From Tenrec ecaudatus (lineage: Eukaryota; Chordata; Mammalia; Afrosoricida; Tenrecidae), in assembly GCF_050624435.1 (NCBI RefSeq), contig NC_134546.1:15399001-15463000 (forward strand): a DNA stretch of 64,000 nucleotides. The letters are read 5' to 3'. Below the pieces are notes generated by a model that saw only the letters and a program-made list of their open reading frames with translations, was not told where the DNA came from and did no database searches. How positions within the stretch are numbered: position 1 is the first letter of the stretch; every line of letters begins with the position of its first letter. The translations under genes were made by a program, and so were the position numbers. Positions 22,142 through 32,325 of the stretch are shown here, in pieces.

Positions 22142-23210
22142 CTCTCTTTTTCCTTCTTGATTTGCATCTGCATGGGCATGACTAGTGTTGTCTTCTACAT
22201 GATACCTCTTGATGTGATTGAACATCAGCTCCTTCTTTTGGGTGCAATGACTGTCTTCTTTCTATCTTCCCTTTATACTTCCGTTGTCATGTAATATTTT
22301 GTCCATAGAATCTTTCAATATGGCAACTTGAGGCTGGAGCTTTTTCTCCAAGTTTTTTTCAATTTAAAAAATGCTGGACGTGTTCTTCCTTTTCGATTTT
22401 CTAGCCCAGTTCTTTGCACATTTCCTTTTAATATTTTACCTTTGTCTTCTTGAGCTTCCCTTTGAAATCTTATGTCCAGCACTTTTACTTCATCATGTCT
22501 TCCATTTGCTTTACTTCTTTACATTCAAGAGCCAGTGTCCAAGTCGCTTCTAAAATCAGTTGGGGTTCTTTTCTTGTCATTTTAATAACCTTTTGCTTGA
22601 TGTCATCTCATAAATCATCTGGGCCTTAGACAATATTTGTTCAAGGCATGAAATCTTTTCTCGAGATGTTCTCTACATTGAGGGACATCCTCAAGCCCAT
22701 CATTTAGCTCTTGTGGATTTGTTTCATTTTCTTCTGTTTCAACAAGAACTAACACATGGACAAGTGATGATCTGTCCGTCCCACAGTTGGCCCCTGGCCT
22801 GTTTCTGGCTGACGATACTGACCTTCTTCCGTGTCTCTTTCCACAGATGTAACTGTTTTGATTCCAGTGTATTCCATTTGGTGAGGTCCATGTGTAAAGT
22901 TGCTATTTGTGCTGAACAAAGGTATTTCTTGAAAAATTCTATCATGTTCATCTGGCATTGTTTTTCTCACCAAGACAATAGTTTTCAACTATTGCTGCTG
23001 CTTCTTTATTTGCAACCACCAGTAACTGTCGATGCATCTCAATTACATACCTGATAGATTTCTATTGCAGAAATTGGTAAAAGTCTTCCATTTCTTCGTC
23101 TTCAACAGTAGTGATTGATGAATAACTATCATTTGAATAGTCTTCCTTTTAGATGTGCGGCTAGTTTCTTATCATTGACGCCATCGCAGGTCAGGGCAGA
23201 TCATCACATG
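22142..23210 (-). mobile_element. RTE LINE, 5' (endonuclease-side) part (split copy, piece 2)
   Basis: Continuation of the RTE at 19035-20297. The minus strand at about 22860-22890 encodes DLTKWNTLESKQL; short frames are interrupted by stops. The left edge meets the L1 insertion, the right edge fades near 23210. Confidence 0.6.
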
Positions 23211-23261
23211 CTCACCTGGACAACAGATGGGATGTTATCCCTCTTCTACCTGTCACACCTG

Positions 23262-23440
23262 TAGAGGGGCCTGGTGGTGGGCTCGGCTGGTAACGGCAGG
23301 AAATCGCCAGCCAACCCACCGGAGGAAGAGGAAGCTTTCTGCTCAGTAAAGATTTACAACCTCAGAAACTCAGAAAGGCAGTTCCTCTTGGTCCTATTGT
23401 GTCACTATGTATTAGAATCCACTTAAATGGCAGTGAACGT
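23262..23440 (+). mobile_element. AfroSINE
   Basis: GGGGCCTGGTGGTGGGCTCG, GGCTGGTAACGGCAGG, CAACCTCAGAAACTCAG, CAGTTCCTCTTGGTCC and TTAAATGGCAGTGA follow the sense order. Confidence 0.7.
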
Positions 23441-23514
23441 ATTGTTTTGTTTTTGTTTTTGCTTGAATTATATGAAGAAGATCAGGTCTTACTGATACTC
23501 TTTTATTGTGCATT

Positions 23515-23872
23515 GTTTTTTAATCATTTTATTGGGGCTCGTACAATTCTTATCACAATCCATACATCCATCCATTGTTTCAAGCACATATGTACATTTG
23601 TTGCCATCATCATGCTCAAAACATTTGCCTTCCACTTGAGCCCTTAACATTGGCTGCTCATTTCCCCCTCCCCTCCCCACACCCCCTACCTCATTAACCC
23701 TTCATAATTCATAAATTATTGTTATTTTGTCATATGTTACATTGTTCGACGTCTCCTCTCCCCCCCGCCCTCTTCTCTGCTGTCCATCCCCCAGGGAGGA
23801 GGCTATATGTAGATTCTTGTAATTGGTTCTCCCTTTCTACCCCACATTCCCTCCACTTACTGATATTCTTGC
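23515..23872 (-). mobile_element. L1 3' end, truncated
   Basis: TTTTTTAATCATTTTATTGG, GGCTCGTACAATTCTTATCA, CAATCCATACATCCATCC, then the C-rich tract and CCCCAGGGAGGAGGCTATAT. Same subfamily as 34452. Confidence 0.75.
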
Positions 23873-23889
23873 AGATAGAAATTGGAAAG

Positions 23890-24060
23890 GGAAGGATTTC
23901 TTTATTTTTCTTCCTTTATTGAAATCATTGTGTTGGGACCTCTTACAGCTATCATAACATTCCATGGATCAATCATATCAAGCAGTATTGTACAATTGCC
24001 ATCACAATCTTCTTTAATTGGCCTTTTTTTTTTAGAGTTTTGAGTTTGAGCATAGAACAT
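23890..24060 (-). mobile_element. L1 3' end of another subfamily
   Basis: CATTGTGTTGGGACCTCTTA, ATCATATCAAGCAGTATTGT and ACAATTGCCATCACAATC resemble the piece at 43259-43482 in the intron of PROKR1. Confidence 0.5.
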
Positions 24061-24733
24061 ATGACTATCTGATTTTAAAAAATCCAATACCAGTCCATTT
24101 CAGCTCACTAATGCTTGGACTATAGATCCAGCAAGCATTTTGCTTTATTTTTGACAACTTCCCGTTTGTCCAGAATTGTGTTTTGTGCATTCTGTGTTCT
24201 GACTCTTAATGAATGCTCATGTTGTTTCTTCTCATTTTGAGTTGTGGCACGCCAGCAAATGAAGTTCCAAAGAGCTGCCCTCCATCCTCATCGTTAAGGT
24301 CAACTCTGCTTTAAGAAGGCTGTGCTTCCCCGGCTGTTTGTTGGTTTGTTTTGTTTTTATTTGTGTGTCCCTTCTGATGGGAGGGGCTCCTCTCAGGCAT
24401 GATATCAGACTGTGTTCCTCCACGATTCAAAAAGTTTTGCCTGGTGACTGTTGCTGTGAGCAGATTGCCACATCCTTCTTCCTTCTCTTTCTTAGTCTGG
24501 AAGCTTTCTGCAGGCTGTCCCCCATGGATGACCCTGCTGATATTTCAAATACTGGTACATACGGCTTGCAGCTTCACAGTGAGGCCCAAGCCACTATGTT
24601 ACAAAACACGGACAGAACAGTGGTGGTCTATCACATGAATGATGGTTAATCTATTTTTTTGTCACTAGGCTAGGAATTCTAAGAAAGAATAGCTTGCATT
24701 ATCTATGTCTTTTAATCCTAGCTGGAAATAAGT
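24061..24733. other. Intergenic sequence with a possible older SINE
   Basis: CTGCTGATATTTCAAATACT and GGCTTGCAGCTTCACAGTG (24530-24580) look like part of an older interspersed repeat I cannot name. The rest is unassigned. Confidence 0.3.
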
Positions 24734-25080
24734 TGTCTTAGTTTCCTTGTGCTGTTGTAATACAAATCCCACAAGTTGGGGGCCTTTAAAGAGCAGAAAT
24801 CGATGTTCTCATGGTTCTGCAGGCTAAAATCCCAAATCAGGGCTCAACCATGCTGACTCTTCCTACGAACCTCTGTTCCATTTTCTAGTGTCCACGGGTC
24901 TGCTGATTGTTAGCATTCCATTGCTTGTAGACAATCCTCACATGATATCCACCTCACCTGTTTGTGTGCATCATTATTTATATCCATGTGTTTTTAGAAC
25001 TCAGAAGTTATTAGGATTAGATTCCCTTTGAGATATGGCCTCAATTGATTTACTGATTACATCACATCATCACGTTACAT
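24734..25080 (-). mobile_element. MaLR/ERVL-type LTR remnant
   Basis: + strand begins TGTCTTAGTTTCCTTGTGCT, then GTAATACAAATCCCACAAGT and GGTTCTGCAGGCTAAAATCC, a pattern common in old placental LTRs in antisense. The far end fades at ACTGATTACATCACATC. Confidence 0.45.
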
Positions 25081-25577
25081 TATGTGATGGATAAAGACTG
25101 CAGTAGCTATAAGGTGATGCTGTCCCATGAGATTACATTATGGAAAGTTACATCTCTACCCAAGGGCAACAGATCTCTTCACAACAACAACTGAACGAGT
25201 GCTTGACCAAAGATATGGAAACTGAGCCTGACCAAGCTGATATAAAATTCACCACCATAAAAGTGCTGAGATGTAAAAAAGAAAGTAGGATGAGGTCCCT
25301 GGAGAACACAGAATTCCGTTAGGTAAGGTTGTTGTGGGTGTCTCCTCTGAGATGACACATAGCTGAGATCTGAACAGAATAAAGGCTCAGACGATGTCGA
25401 AGTATAGAGGAAGAGTGTTGAAAGGAAGGGGTGGCAAGGACCACAACCCCAGTTGGCAGTGCGTGTGACAAAGTCCAGGGGAAATGAGGCCACAGGGGCA
25501 TGTGTTGGAGGAGCAAAGTGCTGCAGGAAGGTGAGTTAGTGATTGACATGGGCCAGAGGAGCTCCGACAGCATAGAT
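25081..25577. other. Intergenic sequence, no recognised feature
   Basis: Unique DNA; nothing recognised up to the hAT end at 25578. Confidence 0.3.
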
Positions 25578-25705
25578 CAGGGTCCTCAAACTTTTTAACA
25601 GGGGGCCAGTTCACTGTTCCTCAGAACCATTGGAGGGCCTGACTATAGCTTTTAAAAAAAGCAACTATGAACAAATTTCTATGCACACTGCACATATTTT
25701 ATTTT
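25578..25705 (+). mobile_element. hAT-type DNA transposon, left end only
   Basis: CAGGGTCCTCAAACTTTTTA, GGGGGCCAGTTCACTGTTCC, CATTGGAGGGCCTGACTATA and ACTGCACATATTTTATTTTG match the left end of a non-SPIN hAT family, possibly the OposCharlie1 type also spread horizontally. The 8 bases before it, GCATAGAT, fit nnnTAnnn. The right end is not found. Confidence 0.55.
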
Positions 25706-25744
25706 GAAACCGAAGAACAAAAAATGGGACAAAAACACCCTGTG

Positions 25745-25892
25745 TCTTATGCCTCCAAGGAGGAAATACCAGATTTCCCATAATTCAGAGGAGAAGGCCA
25801 TGCCCATAAAGAAGTTTCATTGGATATCTCCAGATTGGCAACCTGGGCTCCACCCCTACACTCTTAATCCTCAAATTGACACCAGATTAGAT
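25745..25892 (-). mobile_element. ERVL-like LTR fragment
   Basis: CCAAGGAGGAAATACCAG, GGAGAAGGCCATGCCC, CTCCACCCCTACACTCTTAA and CTCAAATTGACACCAG parallel the right part of the LTR at 57072-57597. Confidence 0.5.
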
Positions 25893-25995
25893 GACTACCA
25901 CAGAGAGGAAACCATGGTCCAGAAAGGGCAAGTAACATGCTCAAGGTCATGTAGTTAGTTCGCAGTGGACCCAGAGACAGGCTTTTCAGTTACCC
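25893..25995 (-). mobile_element. MIR fragment
   Basis: GAGGAAACCATGGTCCAGAA, AGGGCAAGTAACATGC and TCAAGGTCATGTAGTTAG are the antisense MIR core. Confidence 0.55.
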
Positions 25996-26069
25996 ACCCT
26001 ACCACAGCCCACTCCATCCTACCAGCAGCATGGAATCAAATGTAATATTTCTTAGATTGTATTAACAAA

Positions 26070-26272
26070 TTATTATTGTATACAACTGATGTATGTATAT
26101 GTGTGGATTGTGATAAGAGTTGTATGAGTCCCTAATAAAATGTTTTTTTTTAAAAGAAAATGATTAGGGCCAAGAATGTACAGATGTGCTTTATACAATT
26201 GATGTATGTATATGTATGCATTATGATAAGAGTTGTATGAGCCCCTAATAAAATGTTTTAAAAAAAACACAT
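26070..26272 (+). mobile_element. Dimer of L1 3' tails, copy A
   Basis: Two head-to-tail tails. The first ends GAGTCCCTAATAAAATG (to about 26152). The second starts AAAATGATTAGGGCCAAG and ends GAGCCCCTAATAAAATG, followed by an A run. Each holds ACTGATGTATGTATATG or its near-identical form. Confidence 0.75.
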
Positions 26273-26340
26273 TTCCTTAATGTGTTACAACATTATTAGT
26301 AACCACAATGTTATTAGTAACCGTGAATGGAGACCTTTGG

Positions 26341-26363
26341 GTGGGGGGGTGGGGGTGGGGGCG
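26341..26363 (+). repeat. G-rich run
   Basis: GGTGGGGGTGGGGGCGGG type sequence that could fold as a G-quadruplex. Confidence 0.6.
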
Positions 26364-26496
26364 GGTTCTCCTTCTATCCATAGTGATTCCACCATTTTAT
26401 TTACTATTTCAGTCTTTAAAAAGTTCCCGATAGAGGCTCACAAATCTGACTTACTACAGGATTGTAACTAAAACAGAAAATTTGACCAAAGCAGGG

Positions 26497-26825
26497 ACTA
26501 TAAAACCATCAACAGTGGGGGGAGCAGGGAGGGAGGGGGAAAAAAAGAGGACCTGATGCAAAGGGCTTAAGTGGAGAGCAAATGCTTTGAGAATGATTGG
26601 GGCAGGGAATGTATGGATGTGATTTATACAATTGATGTATGTATATGTATGGATTGTGATAAGAGTTGTATGAGTCCCTAATAAAATGTAAAAAAAGGAA
26701 AGAGGAGAAAAAAAAAGAAAATGATTAGGGCAAAGAATGTACAGATGTGCTTTATACAATTGATGTATGTATATGTATGGATTGTGATAAGAGTTGTATG
26801 AGCCCCTAATAAATTGTTAAAAAAA
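26497..26825 (+). mobile_element. Dimer of L1 3' tails, copy B
   Basis: The first tail has a G-rich tract (GGGGGGAGCAGGGAGGGAGG) and ends GAGTCCCTAATAAAATG. After an A-rich linker the second starts AAAATGATTAGGGCAAAG and ends GAGCCCCTAATAAATTG. The order and the C-to-T difference in the first tail match copy A. Confidence 0.75.
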
Positions 26826-26945
26826 CAAACAAAAAAAAACATCAACAGTCACAAAAACAATAGTGCATGCAGATGAAGCCACGTGATTTGAAGCATGGCT
26901 GCAATTGGGTAGTAATGATTGTTCTGACTGGGTGCATTAAACTCA

Positions 26946-27150
26946 AAAGCTCAAAGTGACACCCTCATGTCCACTCTGACTCAGCAAGGCTGCAGGATCG
27001 AGTAGAATGCTCCTGTGGGCTTCCCAGACCGTCCGTCTGACAGGAGCAGAAGCCTCGTGCTTCACTCTCAGAACGGATGGTGGGTTCACACTGCTGACCT
27101 CTGGTTAGAGCCCCACCTGGTGACCCAGGCCGCCACCAGCAGTCCTGCGG
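26946..27150 (-). mobile_element. AfroSINE
   Basis: TCCACTCTGACTCAGCAAGG, AGTAGAATGCTCCTGTGGG, TTCCCAGACCGTCC, GGTGGGTTCACACTGCTGAC and CTGGTTAGAGCCCCACC in antisense order. Confidence 0.7.
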
Positions 27151-27440
27151 GCTCTATGAGAAGGTTCCAAACATAAATTGGCAAAGAGATTTAACCTTGT
27201 AGATATCTTGAGACATGGAAGCCGGACTTAGGAAATCGGTGGGGTTTTTTTGTTGTTGCAGTTACAACGACACTTTTACTAAAGCTACAGAATTTCTGCT
27301 GCAACAGTGCACCCACATTGGTGTGTGCCATTATGGAGTCACCTCCCTGTGACAGTATCACTTGGTGCAGCCCCCACCCCAACCCCCCTGCAGTGCCATA
27401 GTTTCCAGACTCTCTTTACTCAGAAAAATGTCTGAAAGGA

Positions 27441-27848
27441 GATAGGAACTGGAAATACGGGGAATCCAGGACAGATGAACCCCTCAGGATCCGTGGTGAG
27501 AGTGGCGATATCGGGAGGTGGAGGGAGGGTGAGGGAGAAGGGGGAAACAGATGACAAGGTCTACATGTACCCTCCTCCCTGGAGGACGGACAGCAGGGAA
27601 CTGGGTGAGGGAGATGTGGGTGGGGTAAGATATGATAAAATAATAATTATTTATAAATTATCAAGGGTTCAGGGGGAGGGGGAGCAGGGAGGGAAGGGAA
27701 AAATGAAGAGCTGATACCAAGGGCTCAAGTAGAAAGCAGGTGTTTTAAGAATGATGAGGGCAACCTATGTACGAATGTGCTGGACACAAATGATATATGT
27801 ATGGATTGTGAAAAGAGTTGTATGAGCCCCTAATAAAAGGATTTTTTT
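27441..27848 (+). mobile_element. L1 3' end insertion (408 bp) with 15-bp target duplication
   Basis: Sense 3' UTR with GTGGAGGGAGGGTGAGGGAG, CAAGGGTTCAGGGGGAGGGG and GAGCCCCTAATAAAAGG. Flanked by perfect copies of AAATGTCTGAAAGGA (27426-27440 and 27849-27863), the mark of target-primed integration. Confidence 0.85.
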
Positions 27849-27863
27849 AAATGTCTGAAAGGA

Positions 27864-29860
27864 TATATGACAAACTGGTGATAAGGATTAGCGGTAAAGA
27901 TAAGAGTGCTGATTTTTGATACTTTGTATAGTTTGAATCTTTTTTTTAAGATGACGTATATTATTTTCCTGATTAAAGACATAATAACTATGTATTTGTT
28001 TATTAGACTTTATTGAATACATACATGCACATATTTGTGCATACCTACATGTAGACTTGATAGATGATTTTAAAATATTGTCTGTGTGCATATATGTGTG
28101 TGTGTATCTCGTGGTTCCCGAGGAGAGAATGTGCTCTGATGTGGGGGCATGGGTGTGTGGCATGAGAGGGAAAGCTGGCACCCAGTGTGCCAGCAGGCCG
28201 ACAAGAGAGCAGGTGCAAGAGACCATGAGCATTGGGCACTGGACGCACGCTCCCTGGAGACACACCTGAGTGTTGATGAGGCAACATCACAGACAGGAAG
28301 GAGGCTGGGAAAGTGGTCCAGGGGTCAAGTCGGAAGTTCTCCCATGCCAAGCAGTATTTCTGCCTTGGGAACTTCAATGCATCTCTCTAATGCTTCTTAC
28401 AGGACAATGTTCTTCCATTTTTACCTATCTGCTTTATGGCAAGTCTTGATTCTTCTGTCTCAATGGCCCCACTCTTCTTATTTCCGAGTGCTCTTTAATT
28501 ACTGGCTAATTAGCACCTTAGGGGCTTCAGCAGGCCGTTTGCATCACTGTCCTGTGGTTTGGGGCCAGTAGTAAAAGTGCTTCTTACAGGGCTTTGTGTG
28601 TCACTTAATTTCTCTCTATCTCTCTCTCTCGCCTTGAAAAGGATCCGACTATAAGATCACTTTGGAACTTGCTCAGACCATGCAAGAGATTAATTACATA
28701 GTTTCCACTAAACTCTCTCTAGATGAAACTTGAGTTCAAGCTACTGCTTTCTCTACAAACCCTGGGAGCACCTGGTCAGCACAGCATTCGGACACTTGAC
28801 GTCATGTGGAATGACGTCATCTTCCTGGCATGTGCCAATGGCTGTTCTCCTGGCATCAGGCAGATGAAAGATCAGAAGAGGGGGAAAGGGTTGTTGGGAA
28901 CAGCCGGATCAACCCAGTCTAAAGCAACTTGGGGCAGAGTGCAGTAAAAGCCAAAGAATCTGAGAAAGTTCAAGATACTTCCAAAATTAGGGTTTCTTTG
29001 AATTCTTAAAATGAACTTGCGGTTTATGCTCTTGGCTCACTTGAGAGGCAAAGTGCGGTAGCATTGTTTATCGATAGCATTTCTTTGATTACCGGTGAGA
29101 AGTACTTTTGTTAGGTGTCTCAGGTGGTTTACTTCTGTTCTTGCTTCATAACACTGACAGAACTCACGCGACAGCACTTTTATAAATCCAAGCGACTTCT
29201 ACAAGAGAAAGGGAAGTTTCAGGGACTGCAGTCTCAGGAAGTACACACGATCTCTGGGAAGCGTGAGGGGCCGCATGGTGGGAACCATGGGCAAGTGTGT
29301 GGCTGGAGATGGCCATTTCAGGGGCACGTGGAAAAACACGTGGAAAAAATATTGGAACAGGAGTGCGGAACCAGAGTGGGAACCCAAGAGCAGGCAATCC
29401 CAAGAGACCAAGAGAATACAGTCTGAGGGTCCACAGGCACTCTATGCATGTGGGACAGATCCCCACCCTCCGTTTGCAGAGCACACCCGAACAAGAGAAG
29501 ACAGGGCTGCCTGCCTGTGGCCTGGTGTGGAGGGGAGCGGGGGGGGGGGGGGGTGAGGGGGTGGGGAGCACGGAGGGGCATGGTTGAAGGTATTGGCTGA
29601 TCTTATTGGCTGAGTGTAGGTGTACTGTGTGATGCCCTGTCACTGGTGCCTAGTCTGTGAACCCAGGTGTACCTCCCACCTGGGCTTAGATGACTTGGTC
29701 TGAGCCTGCTTAGTTCTGGATTTTTCCACGGGTGTGTAATTTGTGTGCTGGATTTCTTTCCAACCCCTTTCTTGTGGCATGGACAGCTAATTTTCTGTTT
29801 AGCACAGGCATCAGGGGAAGACAAACCCCCTTTGTGCCTAATCTAGGGACCTGCATGATT
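27864..29860. other. Intergenic sequence, mostly unique
   Basis: No clear repeat apart from short microsatellites. 28340-28620 is balanced unique DNA with homeodomain-like sites (TTAATTACTGGCTAATTAGC near 28495) and an octamer-like TTTGCATCA; a possible conserved non-coding element, untested. A G run lies at 29537-29552. Open frames of up to 159 codons (29164-29643) show no domain. Confidence 0.35.
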
Positions 29861-29869
29861 TATTGCTAT

Positions 29870-30240
29870 TTCTATCTCTGGGTGTGTTGTGTGACTTGAC
29901 ATTTGTGAATTTTGCCCATTATTCCTTTCCTTATAAAACATAGCAGCACTTTATAAATTAAGGGTCGTAACCTTTTGTTTGCCATGTTTATCATAAATAC
30001 ATTTCTTGGTTTGACATTTATCTTTTAGTTTGTTCTACGATGTTTCAGACTCAAGTGGTTTTAAATTTTAATGTAGAAAAATCTATCCCTGTTTTCCTTT
30101 GGGATTTCAACTAATGCTTTTGTTCTCCCTCCCCCATGCTTAGTAAAGCATTCCCACTCGGCAATCAGTTAAATTTATATCTATGTTTTCTGCCAGTTAA
30201 AAAAGGGTTTTTTAAAAAAAAATTAACTCTTTCATCCTTC
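29870..30240 (-). mobile_element. Possible decayed L1 3' sequence
   Basis: AT-rich DNA with TTTTAATGTAGAAAAATC and TAGTAAAGCATTCCCACTCG, like antisense L1M 3' regions. Weak call. Confidence 0.35.
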
Positions 30241-30906
30241 TCAGTTGCACAGAATATAGTATGAGAGATATTTCAATTAATGATATTCGCAAGGGTTGAT
30301 TTTCTTATTTATCTGATTGAGGGAGTCTTCCTTTCTTCATAGACGAAACATAAATCATTCCTCAATTAACAATCACATAAGCTCATGTGCAAATCAGAGA
30401 ACACAGATCATTGCAAGGAAGAGAGAGGATTTCATGGGGTTTTTCCACTCTGAGCTAATGCGTGATTGCAGGTAGGTCTGTCTGTCCTTCTGGGCCTTTC
30501 CTTCTACGGATGCGTGCATGCACTTCCCCTCTAAAGGGGCTCACGAAGCCATCTTGCTTTGTCCTCTGAGGTTTTTCCACCCTACAATATATCACACCCA
30601 TCTTGCCGTGTCCGTCAGTCAACCCCATGTCCTAATTAACTTGTGATTCATTACCCTGCACATACAGAGAAGTGTGCCTTTCATAAACGTACAGGTGGTG
30701 GAGTTTTTAACCAGCCGACCACACATTCATGTAACCACCTGGGAGATCAAGCAAGAGGACACGGCCAGTCTCCCAGAAGCCCCCTCCTGGCTCTTGCCAG
30801 TCACGCACGCTCCAAGGCTGGCATGATCCTTCCATCCTGAGCCCCAACAGCAAAGACTTGTTTTCCAGTTCCATGTGTAATGGCTGTTGAGTAGGCTATC
30901 CCACCT
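30241..30906. other. Intergenic sequence, no recognised feature
   Basis: Unique DNA; nothing recognised before the MITE at 30908. Confidence 0.3.
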
Positions 30907-30907
30907 A

Positions 30908-30991
30908 TGAGGGAACTTCAAAAAAAAATTCTGGAAAACAAAACGGAATGAAGAGATAGTGGAACGTTTCCACAAGCTTTTTGAATTCCCT
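30908..30991. mobile_element. 84-bp palindromic MITE, mariner/Tc1-like
   Basis: Left TGAGGGAACTTCAAAAAA and right GCTTTTTGAATTCCCT are inverted repeats, and the unit is bounded by TA on each side (30906-30907, 30992-30993). No transposase. Confidence 0.5.
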
Positions 30992-31082
30992 TAGTATTGG
31001 TATCATACTATGTTTAGCTCATTTGGACACATTTGGAGGTTGTATCTGATCTCACTGTTCTCTGTTCTGTTTTGGGAGGTCC

Positions 31083-31230
31083 ACTTGGTACTCAACCCCT
31101 GACCTAAAGTCTGATGGTTCCAACCCACCCAGAAGCTCTGTGGACAAAGGAAACCAGGGGATCTGCTTCCATAAAGATTGTGGCCAAGAGAACCCTGTGG
31201 TCCAGCTCTCACTCCAGGCTGGGAGGTGGG
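31083..31230 (+). mobile_element. Decayed AfroSINE fragment
   Basis: CTGATGGTTCCAACCCACCC (B-box region) and CTTCCATAAAGATTGTGGCC fit the sense order; the head is lost. Confidence 0.4.
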
Positions 31231-31304
31231 GGTGGTGGGGTGGTGGGTGAGGAGTGTCTCTGTCAGGTGGAAGCAACTGATGGCATTCTAAAAAAACAAA
31301 AAAC

Positions 31305-31545
31305 ATGATGTTGTCAGGAGAGACCAGTTCCTGGAGAAGGGCATCATGGTCGGGAAAGCAGAGGGACAGCAAAAGTAAAGGTGGCCCAGGACAAGGTGAA
31401 TTGCCATGGTGGCTGTAATGACGCATGTGAACACAGAAACAGGTGTGGGGCTGGTGCACGACGGGGCAGGGTTTCGTGCTGTTAGGCATGGAGTCCCTAC
31501 GGGATGGACCCGACCAGACAGCATCTAACAGAAACTAATCATTTA
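31305..31545 (+). mobile_element. RTE LINE 3' end
   Basis: GTTGTCAGGAGAGACCAGTT, CCTGGAGAAGGGCATCATGG, GTTTCGTGCTGTTAGGCATG and GACCAGACAGCATCTAACAG in sense order. Confidence 0.7.
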
Positions 31546-32104
31546 GATTTGTTTTCCTTGGAAGAAATTATGGAAGTGGACCATGTACATCAAAGAATGT
31601 CAATAATGATTATTGGAAAGACAATGGACATGAGTCGCCAACTTGCTATCTCTCAGTGCTGATTTGGGGTCATCAAGTCCCCTTCTTTTGGCCTGCACCC
31701 TCTTGCTAGTCCAGCTTCTCCTGGACTCCCCAGCGGATGAGTACAACCCACATAAAGACAGAGCTGACGCTTGCCCCCAACCCAGTTAAAGCTCTGGAAA
31801 GTGTATCATTCAGGTTCATGAGCAGTGTGTCCTCTCCTGTCCAATCCCTCGGTGTACTCTCCCCAGAACACTCTTCCAGCCCCTAAGAAGTGACTCCCCT
31901 CCCCCACTCAAGCCCCCCCACACAACCCCACCCCCCAGTGGGAAGAATCCATCACCAGCTTGGTTCAGCGCTGGTGTGGTCCTCGCTGCACTCATCACAG
32001 GCCGTGCTGCTCAGCCACATAGAGACATCTTCAGCAACACCGCCTGTGTTCTTGTCCCCTTGTGCCACTGCCTAAGCCCCGCCCCGTCGCCAGGGGGTGT
32101 TGTG
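31546..32104. other. Intergenic sequence, no recognised feature
   Basis: Unique DNA with C-rich runs near 31905-31940; no exon recognised. Confidence 0.3.
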
Positions 32105-32325
32105 AGGAACAGCAGAATCTGTACCAGCGGGCCCTGCGTTACATGCTAACTGGAAGGTGGCAGTTCGAACCCACCAACTGCTCCCTGGGAGAAAGATGAG
32201 ACTGTCTGCTACCACCAGATTGACAGTCTTGGAAACCCTGGGGAACACGTCTACAGATCCTGTAGGGTCACTCTGAGTTGAATTCCAATGGACAGTAGTG
32301 GGTTTGGTTTTTTATTTTGAAACTG
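32105..32325 (+). mobile_element. AfroSINE
   Basis: GTTACATGCTAACTGGAAGG, GGCAGTTCGAACCCACC (B box), CTCCCTGGGAGAAAGATGAG and GGGTCACTCTGAGTTGAATT in sense order. Confidence 0.8.

Noticed and set aside
26070..26825. A novel tRNA-type SINE
   Set aside because: The units match the L1 3' ends found elsewhere in the window and have no A or B box.
29164..29643. 159-codon minus-strand frame
   Set aside because: It reads through a G run and low-complexity DNA, giving a Pro-rich stretch without homology that I can see.
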